NCBI GenBank assembly: GCA_900540865.1
Contig: UQHH01000051.1
Location: 1-19,298 of the forward strand
Source: an uncultured Oscillospiraceae bacterium
Lineage (GTDB): Bacteria; Bacillota; Clostridia; Oscillospirales; Acutalibacteraceae
Length of the DNA stretch: 19,298 nt
Direction: 5' to 3'
The first letter of the stretch is position 1; each line of letters opens with the position of its first letter. Positions 13,444 to 19,298 of the stretch are shown piece after piece. The notes under the pieces were generated by a model that was not told the origin of the DNA, did not search any database, and saw only the letters and a list, made by a program, of their open reading frames with translations. A program made the position numbers and the translations under genes.

Positions 13444-13569
13444 ATCACACCTCAGTTTGGTTTTTCTTATATGCGGAATTAAAAAATTAGGACGAATGGT
13501 TTTGTACTGCTTTTTTACCCGCATTGAGGATATTATACTACAAAGATATGCGCATTCCTATGTTTTTCT

Positions 13570-13597
13570 TTGAAATAGGGAAAAGATATGATATAAT
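13570..13597 (+). promoter_or_regulatory. Promoter of the six-gene right-hand operon
   Basis: A -35 TTGAAA (13570-13575), a 16-base spacer and a perfect -10 TATAAT (13592-13597), about 57 bases before the cyclase ATG. I see no other strong promoter before the exchanger gene ends. Confidence 0.75.
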
Positions 13598-13653
13598 TAC
13601 TCTGTAAATTTATACCCCTGTGCCTAAAGGCGTGGAAGAAAGGACGGGACGGT

Positions 13654-14244
13654 ATGATTCTGCACGATATTTCTAAAAATATTTTTACAGCAAAATTATA
13701 TGACGGGGACCCCGCGCCGAAAAGCAGTTGGCTATCGCGGATTGAATACGGGGAGGACTGCAACCTGTCCTCCGTCGAGCTGTGTACGCATACCGCAACG
13801 CATATCGACGCGCCGTTTCACTATTTGGAGGATGGCGCCCCGGTCGACGAAATACCGCTTTCCGTGTTTTACGGCGCTTGTACCGTCGTTACCATTGAGG
13901 GGCTGCTGACGGGCGAGGATATGGAAGAAATCCTCCCGTTTTGTAAAAAAAGGCTTCTGCTCAGGGGACGCGGTCAGGCGTTTTTAACGCAGAGCGCGGC
14001 GTTCGTGCTTGCCGATTACGGAATCCGCCTGATTGGAACCGACGGCTTGTCTATCGCCTGCAGGGACGAGGAATTTGAAATCCACAGGGAGCTTTTGCTC
14101 CATAACGTCATTATTTTAGAGGGGCTGGAGCTAGCCGAAATCAGGGACGGGGACTATACGCTCGCCGCGTTCCCGATTAAGCTTTCAGGGCTGGAAGCCG
14201 CACCTGTACGGGCGATTTTACTGGAACAGGAAAAAGGGATTTAA
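13654..14244 (+). CDS. Cyclase/kynurenine formamidase-family metal hydrolase
   Basis: The 196-residue protein belongs to the cyclase family (PF04199), metal-dependent amidohydrolases that include kynurenine formamidase and polyketide cyclases. The start MILHDISKNIFTAKLYDGDP matches the family opening. The metal-binding motif HxGTHxDAPxH appears as HTATHIDAPFH at residues 46-56, keeping His46, His50, Asp52 and His56 but with Ala48 for Gly. The conserved later segment LIGTDGLSIA is present, as is HRELLLHNVIILEGLEL. The substrate is unknown; kynurenine breakdown is unlikely to be certain without the partner genes, none of which are here. AAAGGACGGGACGG precedes the ATG. It is the first gene of a collinear set, 25 bases before the lipoprotein start. 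No signal peptide. Confidence 0.85.
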   Translation: MILHDISKNIFTAKLYDGDPAPKSSWLSRIEYGEDCNLSSVELCTHTATHIDAPFHYLEDGAPVDEIPLSVFYGACTVVTIEGLLTGEDMEEILPFCKKRLLLRGRGQAFLTQSAAFVLADYGIRLIGTDGLSIACRDEEFEIHRELLLHNVIILEGLELAEIRDGDYTLAAFPIKLSGLEAAPVRAILLEQEKGI

Positions 14245-14269
14245 AAGCATCCATGGTGAAAGGATGGAA

Positions 14270-16120
14270 ATGTCAATGAAAAAAGGGATAAAGCTTCTCC
14301 TGCTGCTGTTGTGCGCAGGTCTGTTTGCCGGCTTATTTTCAGGCTGTGAAAATACAAAGGTACAGGTGGAAAACCTCATCAATATGAATGCGCAGTTCAA
14401 GGGCAGCCGCAGCGTTACGGTCAATACCGGTTTTGTCTTTGAGGGGAAAGAGGATTTAAAGGCGCAGTTCGACGAAACCGTAAAGGAATTCTGTCCGTCC
14501 GTCTTCAAGCGTGAGGTCAAAAGCGCGGACGAGGGGCTAAAATATATTTTTACCATTGAATTTGAGTCGAAGGAAGACTATATCAATAAAATATCCTCTG
14601 TGCTCGACCGGCAGGCAGGCGCCGCGCTCGGAACGCCGGACAGCGACCTTGCCCGCGGCTGGCACCTGAAAGAGGATTTCGACGGTATGGAGCTTATCAA
14701 GTGGCTCCAGGACGGGATTGCAGAAAAAAAATACAACGACATCGATTTTGAATATGAAAGCACCTCGAACATCGTCAACCTCGGCGGAGATATCCAGAGC
14801 AGCCAGTCAAGCCAAATCGATATTAACACGGTGGAGGGGTACCCTGTTACCGCCGTTTCCATTGAAACGACGAACAACAAAAAGGACAGCTACGACAGGC
14901 GTTTTACGCTTTCGGTTCCGCAGTCCACCTATGAAAAGATGGGCAAGACCCTGCAGACCATTATGCGTGAGCGCACGGCAGCGGACGCCGTATACAGCGG
15001 CTGGACGCAGCAGGGCAACAACCAGGAATTCCAGGTGCTGTACCAGGGGATTACCGCGGCGCAGCTTCAGCGCGTGACGGCGCTGTTCCTCGATTGCAAG
15101 GAATCCTCCGTTTATTATGGTGACGAAAACAATAGCAGCACGCCGCTGGCGGAGCAGCTCGTTTTTGAAGAGAATATAGACGTTCTGAGCTTTGTCCCCA
15201 AGAAGGACGGCGAGGTCGCCTTTTCCTATAAATACTCCCTGCCGCTGAAAACCACGCACGGCGAAGGGCTTGTTTTCAGCAAGGGCGTTTGGGAAAAGCA
15301 GGGCAGCTGGGTAGACGGCGTTTATACGCTCAACTCTAAAAATAAGGCGTTTACCGTGCGTATTCCGGACGGCATCCAGTATGACATTGAAGGGCTGGCG
15401 GTCACGCTTGAGAACAACGGCGGAGACAGCTTCACGCGTTCCCTCGACTTTCTTTACAGCAAAAAGGATGGGGAAGAGGGGCGCAATTACGCATACCAGT
15501 TCTTTAAAAAGCAGGGCGTTTCCGTTTCGCAGAAGCAATCGGACGACGCGCTCATTTGCCGTATAGCCATGAAGGGCACGGCGCAGCAAATCAGTAAGCA
15601 GCTCGACGATTTGTTCGGCGGCGGCAACACGCTTGAGCGCACGGAAAATACGAGCACCATGGCGGTCGTGACCGATATTACGCTGAAGGACAGCATGAAC
15701 CTTTCCTATATGCTGACAGGCGCGAACGCGGAGGTTCCGTTTACGTATACGCTTATCAATAAGGGCGGGGAAAATATTATTTCTTTAAACGGGGAAGGCG
15801 AAGCGAAGAAGGACTCCGCCGCCGTTGCGGAAAACGACGGCGCGTACCGTATTGCGCTGCAGGGCGGGGAAAACACGATGGAGCTGAGCGCCACGGTTCC
15901 CTATGTGCAGGGCGTTACGACGTACTGCGTTGTGGCGGGCGCCATGCTCCTGATTGCCGTGCTGCTGATTTTATTCTTCATCCGTAAAACAAGGTTAGTC
16001 AAAATAAAAGAAGAGCAGGAGCAGCAGCGCAGGCTCCATGAGGAAGCGCTGAAAAAAGAGATGGAGAAGGAGCCGGAGAAGCTGCCCGAAGAGCATACCG
16101 GCTTCCCTGACGAATTTTAA
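14270..16120 (+). CDS. Large lipoprotein with C-terminal transmembrane anchor
   Basis: I cannot name a function. The 616-residue product has a lipoprotein signal: basic start, a leucine-rich core, and lipobox LFSGC at residues 22-26 with Cys26 as the lipid-modified residue. A long extracytoplasmic region with repeated beta-strand patterns follows, then a transmembrane helix (about 548-571, VVAGAMLLIAVLLILFFI), a basic stop-transfer RKTR and a highly charged Glu/Lys coiled-coil-like tail in the cytoplasm. The N-terminal part loosely recalls LppM/DUF3153-type lipoproteins with a similar C-terminal anchor, but I am not sure. Two internal regions (about 200-320 and 370-460) may be related, e.g. 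YSGWTQQGNNQEFQVLYQGI versus NYAYQFFKKQGVSVSQKQSD, but this is weak. I chose ATG 14270 for spacing to AAAGG; ATGs at 14264 and 14276 are alternatives. It is second in the operon. Confidence 0.75.
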   Translation: MSMKKGIKLLLLLLCAGLFAGLFSGCENTKVQVENLINMNAQFKGSRSVTVNTGFVFEGKEDLKAQFDETVKEFCPSVFKREVKSADEGLKYIFTIEFESKEDYINKISSVLDRQAGAALGTPDSDLARGWHLKEDFDGMELIKWLQDGIAEKKYNDIDFEYESTSNIVNLGGDIQSSQSSQIDINTVEGYPVTAVSIETTNNKKDSYDRRFTLSVPQSTYEKMGKTLQTIMRERTAADAVYSGWTQQGNNQEFQVLYQGITAAQLQRVTALFLDCKESSVYYGDENNSSTPLAEQLVFEENIDVLSFVPKKDGEVAFSYKYSLPLKTTHGEGLVFSKGVWEKQGSWVDGVYTLNSKNKAFTVRIPDGIQYDIEGLAVTLENNGGDSFTRSLDFLYSKKDGEEGRNYAYQFFKKQGVSVSQKQSDDALICRIAMKGTAQQISKQLDDLFGGGNTLERTENTSTMAVVTDITLKDSMNLSYMLTGANAEVPFTYTLINKGGENIISLNGEGEAKKDSAAVAENDGAYRIALQGGENTMELSATVPYVQGVTTYCVVAGAMLLIAVLLILFFIRKTRLVKIKEEQEQQRRLHEEALKKEMEKEPEKLPEEHTGFPDEF

Positions 16121-16156
16121 CTTTTGATTTCATATACTTCTAAGGACTTGATACCC

Positions 16157-16822
16157 ATGTACAAAGCGGTAATTTTTGATTTGGACGGAACGCTCGTCAA
16201 TTCCCTTTACGACCTTGCAGACAGCATGAACAAGGCGCTAGCCGCCTGCGGTCTGCCCGTTCATCCTATGGAGGCCTACCGGCGGTTTGTCGGCAACGGC
16301 AGGTCGGTGCTCGTGGAACGCGCCGTTGGGGAAACGAGGCTTACGCCCGATATAAAAGCGCGCGTGACCGAATTATTCGACCAGGACTACGCCGTCCACT
16401 GTTTGGATAAAACAAGGCCGTACGGCGGCATACGCGGGATGCTCGATGAATTAAACGCAATAGGCGTAAAGACGGCGGTGCTTTCCAACAAGCCGGACGA
16501 ATTTGTAAAAGAGATGATGGGAAGGCTGTTTCCGGCCTTCCCGTTTACGCTTGCCTGGGGCAAAAAGCCGCAGTTTAAGGAGAAGCCGGATTCCGGCGCG
16601 CTGTTTGCGATGCTTGGCGAAATGGGCGTTTCAAAGGAAGAATGCCTCTATGTAGGCGACAGCGATGTGGACGTGTATACCGCAAAGAACGCGGGCCTTC
16701 CCTTCTGCGGCGCAGAGTGGGGCTTTCGCGGAAAGCAGGAGCTTACCGGCGCTGGCGCAAAGACGACGGTGAAAACCGCGCGGGAATTGTTTTTTTATAT
16801 CAAAGAAGGGAATAGCAAATGA
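16157..16822 (+). CDS. HAD-family phosphatase (Gph-like)
   Basis: The 221-residue protein is a haloacid-dehalogenase superfamily phosphatase resembling phosphoglycolate phosphatase. Motif I is FDLDGTLVNS with the nucleophile Asp8 and acid/base Asp10; motif II is VLSNKPDEF; the motif III lysine lies in the KPDSGALF region; motif IV is YVGDSDVDVYTAKNAGL. The cap domain is the helical insertion between motifs I and II (about residues 15-85). True substrate is uncertain: many Gph homologues act on other sugar phosphates or nucleotides. The ATG at 16157 gives the family N-terminus; a TTG in frame at 16124 lacks a binding site. It follows the lipoprotein by 36 bases and its stop overlaps the queH start (ATGA), implying translational coupling. 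Confidence 0.92.
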   Translation: MYKAVIFDLDGTLVNSLYDLADSMNKALAACGLPVHPMEAYRRFVGNGRSVLVERAVGETRLTPDIKARVTELFDQDYAVHCLDKTRPYGGIRGMLDELNAIGVKTAVLSNKPDEFVKEMMGRLFPAFPFTLAWGKKPQFKEKPDSGALFAMLGEMGVSKEECLYVGDSDVDVYTAKNAGLPFCGAEWGFRGKQELTGAGAKTTVKTARELFFYIKEGNSK

Positions 16823-17436
16823 ATCCCAGAAATTATCAAAAAGAGCTTGATACGCTGATTTCACAGCTCATGAATGAAAACAAAACGCCATCGCTTTTTC
16901 TTCATAGCTGCTGCGCGCCGTGCAGCAGCTATGTGATTGAGTATTTGTCTGATTATTTCAGCATATCCGTTTTTTATTATAACCCGAATATTTACCCCGA
17001 CGAGGAATACCTCCACCGCAGCGCGGAGCAAAAGCGTTTTATTTCAAAGCTGCCTGTAAAGCATCCCGTTTCCTTTGTGGAAGGTGACTTTGACAAGCAG
17101 CGGTTTTATGACGCGGTCAAAGGGCTGGAACAGCTGCCGGAGGGCGGCGCGCGCTGTGAAAGGTGTTATGCGCTGCGCCTATTGGAAACGGCAAAGCAGG
17201 CAAAGGCGCGCGGGTTTGATTATTTTGCGACGACCCTTACGATAAGCCCGTTGAAAAACGCGCGGGTAATCAATACGATTGGCGAGCAAATTGGGGGACA
17301 AAACGGTATATCTTACCTTTGCTCCGATTTTAAAAAGAAAAACGGCTTTAAACGCTCCACGGAGCTTTCGGCGCAGTATGGTATGTACCGGCAGAATTAC
17401 TGCGGCTGTGTGTTTTCACAGGGAAGGGAAGGATGA
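16819..17436 (+). CDS. queH: Epoxyqueuosine reductase QueH (DUF208)
   Basis: QueH reduces epoxyqueuosine to queuosine in tRNA anticodons (Asn, Asp, His, Tyr), replacing the unrelated cobalamin enzyme QueG. The 205 residues show the family signature: HSCCAPCSSY with Cys31, Cys32 and Cys35; YNPNIYPDEEYLHR; the pair Cys113/Cys116 in GARCERCYALRL; TTLTISPLKN; and the final NYCGCVFS with Cys195 and Cys197. These cysteines match the iron-sulfur and metal ligands of the family. The ATG overlaps the stop of the HAD gene by four bases. No other queuosine gene lies in the window, so the cell may salvage queuine or keep the rest elsewhere. The following gene starts four bases after the queH stop. Confidence 0.93.
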   Translation: MNPRNYQKELDTLISQLMNENKTPSLFLHSCCAPCSSYVIEYLSDYFSISVFYYNPNIYPDEEYLHRSAEQKRFISKLPVKHPVSFVEGDFDKQRFYDAVKGLEQLPEGGARCERCYALRLLETAKQAKARGFDYFATTLTISPLKNARVINTIGEQIGGQNGISYLCSDFKKKNGFKRSTELSAQYGMYRQNYCGCVFSQGREG

Positions 17437-17440
17437 ACCT

Positions 17441-17935
17441 ATGCTGCCAGAGGGCTGCCTTTCCGAGGACGGCTTTATCATCAACCAGGGGATGCTGCGG
17501 GATATCCCGTTCGGCAATTACCCGTCAAGCAAAAACGGGTGCGGCTGGATTGCCGTGTATAACCTGATGAAAGCGCTCGGCAACGAAAAACCATATGAAG
17601 AAATAATGGAGGCCCTTACGCCATATACATTGCTTAAGGGGCTTCTCGGGACAAGAATGCCGGGAATCAAAAAATATATCCGCAGACAGGGCTACGCGAT
17701 GGACACGAGCTTTTTCAAAAGCAGCTTCGAGCCGCTTGCCCTGGGCTCACAGGCGGGTATCATATATTATGGAACAGGAAAGACGTATCATTTTACGGCG
17801 TATCAGCCGACGGAAGAAAAGACCTTCCGGTTCTTTAATTCCGTATACGGCAGGCAATACGATATCCTTACCATGGAACAGTTTATCGGAAGAATTAAAG
17901 CGCCCCTTACTCACATCGTCGCGGTGCGCGCGTAA
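17441..17935 (+). CDS. Small papain-fold-like (C39-type) cytoplasmic protein
   Basis: The 164-residue product has no signal peptide or membrane segment. It looks like a papain-fold cysteine protein: the putative nucleophile Cys34 in SKNGCGWIAVYNLMKALG sits at the start of a helix, His117 lies in GKTYHFTAYQ, and Asn133 in FRFFNSVYG follows a strand, the Cys-His-Asn order of this fold. Peptidase C39-like and BtrH-like proteins show the same layout. It could be a peptidase, amidase or acyltransferase, or an inactive relative; no substrate can be inferred. ATG 17441 is four bases after the queH stop and has GGAAGG at good spacing, so it is translationally tied to queH. Family call rests on motifs only. 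Confidence 0.7.
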   Translation: MLPEGCLSEDGFIINQGMLRDIPFGNYPSSKNGCGWIAVYNLMKALGNEKPYEEIMEALTPYTLLKGLLGTRMPGIKKYIRRQGYAMDTSFFKSSFEPLALGSQAGIIYYGTGKTYHFTAYQPTEEKTFRFFNSVYGRQYDILTMEQFIGRIKAPLTHIVAVRA

Positions 17936-17961
17936 GGGCTCAGTGGTTCCTTTCGTTCGTT

Positions 17962-17984
17962 CCGCGTAAAAAAACGCGGGAGGG
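17962..17984 (+). promoter_or_regulatory. Hairpin touching the ribosome binding site of the exchanger gene
   Basis: CCGCGT (17962-17967) and ACGCGG (17974-17979) form a 6-bp stem with a six-A loop. The right arm runs into the SD GGGAGGG (17978-17984). The fold could limit initiation at 17989 in the long transcript. A chance hairpin is also possible. Confidence 0.4.
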
Positions 17985-17988
17985 CGAA

Positions 17989-18948
17989 ATGGAACTTTTT
18001 CTTCTTTCTTTCTTTTTTGTATTGGGGCTATTGTTGATTATCAAGGGCGGCGATTTTTTTGTGGACGCCGCGGTTTGGCTGGCTGAGATTACGCATGTAC
18101 CGCAGTTTGTTATTGGCGCGACTGTCGTGAGCGTTGCGACGACCTTGCCTGAGCTGTTTGTATCGTCGATTGCGGCGCTGCAGGGGAAAACCGATATGGC
18201 GGCGGGCAACGCCGTCGGTTCGGTCATTGCGAACACAGGCCTGATTTTTTCACTGGGAATCCTGTTTATCCCGGCGTTTATCAGGCGGCGCAGGCTTTTG
18301 CCGAAAGGGATGCTGTTTCTGTCCTCGATTACGCTCCTGTGGCTGTTTACCCTGTCCGGCAAGATTACGCTGTTCGGGTGCGCCGGCATGTTTTTGCTGT
18401 TCGCCGTTTTTATAGCGGAGAACATCCGGGAAGCAAAAGCGGAAATGCGGTGCGTTCCGCCCCCAAGCGGCGGGGCTGTTCCCACAGGCAGGCGCGCCTG
18501 CATGGTGCATATGGTAAAGTTCGTGCTGGGCGCCGCTGGAATTTTGCTTGGCTCACAGCTTCTGGTAGACAACGGCAGCCTGATTGCCGAGAGCTTCGGC
18601 GTATCTGAGCGGATTATCAGCCTGACGGCCGTTGCGATTGGAACCTCCCTGCCGGAGCTTGTCACGACGGTTACGGCGGTCGTAAAGAAACAGGCTTCGC
18701 TTTCTGTTGGGAATATCATCGGCGCGAATATCATCGACGTGGCGCTGATACTGCCTGTGTGCGCCTTTCTGTCGGGCGGCGCGCTTCCGGTGGGAGTGCA
18801 GACCTACCGGGTCGATTTGCCCGTCTGCCTGCTTATCGCGTCCGTCATGATTGTCCCGGCGCTCTTTAAGGGCCGGTTTATGCGGTGGCAGGGCGTTTTG
18901 ATGCTTTTTTGCTACGGTGTGTATTTGCTGGCAGTTTGTAATTTATAG
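17989..18948 (+). CDS. CaCA-family sodium/calcium (cation) exchanger
   Basis: This 319-residue inner-membrane antiporter belongs to the Ca2+/cation antiporter family (YrbG/CaxA-like) and probably exports Ca2+ against Na+ or H+. It has about ten hydrophobic helices in two inverted halves. The alpha-1 repeat reads GATVVSVATTLPELFVSS (43-60) with GNAVGSVIANTG (73-84); the alpha-2 repeat reads AVAIGTSLPELVTTVTA (214-230) with GNIIGANIIDVAL (241-253). The two acidic residues central to ion binding (Glu55 and Glu223) are present. A cytoplasmic loop (about 144-172) separates the halves. GGGAGGG precedes the ATG at 17989. It is 53 bases behind the papain-like gene, the widest gap in the operon, and a strong terminator follows directly. 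Confidence 0.93.
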   Translation: MELFLLSFFFVLGLLLIIKGGDFFVDAAVWLAEITHVPQFVIGATVVSVATTLPELFVSSIAALQGKTDMAAGNAVGSVIANTGLIFSLGILFIPAFIRRRRLLPKGMLFLSSITLLWLFTLSGKITLFGCAGMFLLFAVFIAENIREAKAEMRCVPPPSGGAVPTGRRACMVHMVKFVLGAAGILLGSQLLVDNGSLIAESFGVSERIISLTAVAIGTSLPELVTTVTAVVKKQASLSVGNIIGANIIDVALILPVCAFLSGGALPVGVQTYRVDLPVCLLIASVMIVPALFKGRFMRWQGVLMLFCYGVYLLAVCNL

Positions 18949-18981
18949 AAAAAGGGAAAGCATTAAATGCTTTCCCTTTTT
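18949..18981 (+). terminator. Terminator of the right-hand operon
   Basis: A perfect 15-bp stem AAAAAGGGAAAGCAT (18949-18963) / ATGCTTTCCCTTTTT (18967-18981), loop TAA, begins directly after the exchanger stop codon. It would also work on the minus strand. Confidence 0.92.
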
Positions 18982-19002
18982 AAATCCGATTTCATTTGTT
19001 TA

Positions 19003-19298
19003 TTTCAAACATCTGCTTCTTGTTTTTTATTTGAAACGTATCCGTTTCTTTTAATGAAGCATACTGCTTCTTGAATTTCTTCATTGAATTTTTCATGTAA
19101 TCTTGTTTCAAGGGGATGGAATCCCCTCTTTTCTTTTTTCTTGAAGCATACTGCTTCTTGGAATTCTTCATAAAACTTTATATGTTTATTCAAAAGAGGG
19201 AAACCATTTCGGTGGTTTCCCTCTTTTGCAATCACCTTTCCGCCGACAGGGAAAACCTCGTCGCAGGTTTTCCCTTGACCCTTTCCAGCCGAGCAAGG
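19003..19298. repeat. Array of short stem-loops and direct repeats at the right edge
   Basis: Five or more stem-loops follow each other: GAAACG/CGTTTC (19033-19048), GAAGCA-TAC-TGCTTC (19056-19070), GGGGAT-GGA-ATCCCC (about 19112-19126), a second GAAGCA-TAC-TGCTTC (19143-19157), a 16-bp stem CAAAAGAGGGAAACCA with its complement (19191-19206 / 19213-19228), and AGGGAAAACCT / AGGTTTTCCCT (19248-19258 / 19265-19275). A 29-base direct repeat (19055-19083 and 19142-19170, few mismatches) carries the GAAGCA hairpin, and a degenerate third copy lies at 19003-19022. The minus strand keeps one frame open from 19298 to a TGA at 19005-19007, with the peptide repeats FYEEFQEAVCF and FNEEIQEAVCF, but has no credible start in the window. 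It may be dispersed intergenic repeats rather than a gene. Confidence 0.65.

Noticed and set aside
19003..19170. Possible CRISPR array from the repeated 29-base unit
   Set aside because: There are only two good copies and one degenerate one, the spacing is uneven (87 and about 52 bases), the sequence is hairpin-rich and no cas gene is present.
19005..19235. Minus-strand frame as a separate 76-residue gene
   Set aside because: The only start is a GTG inside a hairpin-rich stretch without a ribosome binding site, and the frame is made of the direct repeats and stem-loop arms. I list it as part of the repeat array.

Overview
The window looks like a chromosomal segment of a low-to-mid GC Bacillota, most likely a gut-type Clostridia close to Ruminococcaceae/Oscillospiraceae. 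This rests on strong AGGAGG-type ribosome binding sites, a TTG start for rplJ, the DUF1934-argS pair known from Bacillota, a Firmicutes-type L10 leader with an attenuator, and a secreted protein carrying both a dockerin and a cohesin-like domain. The assignment is inference from gene content; there is no rRNA or other marker to place it more exactly.

Left part (1-3643, mostly minus strand). A truncated XRE-type repressor fragment lies at the left edge and is cut by a quasi-palindrome. Next comes a three-gene minus-strand unit, murI (glutamate racemase) - DUF1934 - argS, with its own promoter and a strong terminator. A divergent promoter drives a lysine-rich hypothetical gene (3643-4428) with its own terminator.

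Central part (4549-8229, plus strand). This is the conserved translation/transcription block rpmG - secE - nusG - rplK - rplA, then a second promoter, an L10 autoregulatory leader with attenuator, and rplJ - rplL, closed by a strong terminator. Unlike the usual Bacillota order, rpoB/rpoC do not follow rplL in the window. No tRNA lies between rpmG and secE.

Accessory part (8230-13443). It holds a membrane-anchored or secreted SGNH hydrolase with a duplicated beta-rich module, an AT-rich small membrane protein with a bacterial PH-like domain, and a secreted dockerin-(PT/E-rich linker)-cohesin protein that resembles a small adaptor scaffoldin. On the minus strand there follow an iron-dependent alcohol dehydrogenase and a 72-residue membrane protein.

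Right part (13570-18981, plus strand). Six tightly spaced genes are probably one operon: cyclase/formamidase-family hydrolase, a large lipoprotein with a second C-terminal membrane anchor, HAD phosphatase, queH, a small papain-fold-like protein and a CaCA-type cation exchanger. The first five are separated by 36 bases or fewer, and HAD/queH overlap. A terminator ends the unit. The last 350 bases contain no recognisable gene but an unusual run of short stem-loops and direct repeats whose minus-strand frame stays open to the window edge. This is the least explained structure in the window.

I see no CRISPR array, transposase, integrase, prophage gene, rRNA or tRNA. The clearest candidates for something new are the repeat/hairpin array at the right end, the dockerin-cohesin adaptor, and the unexplained lipoprotein/QueH/papain-like operon.
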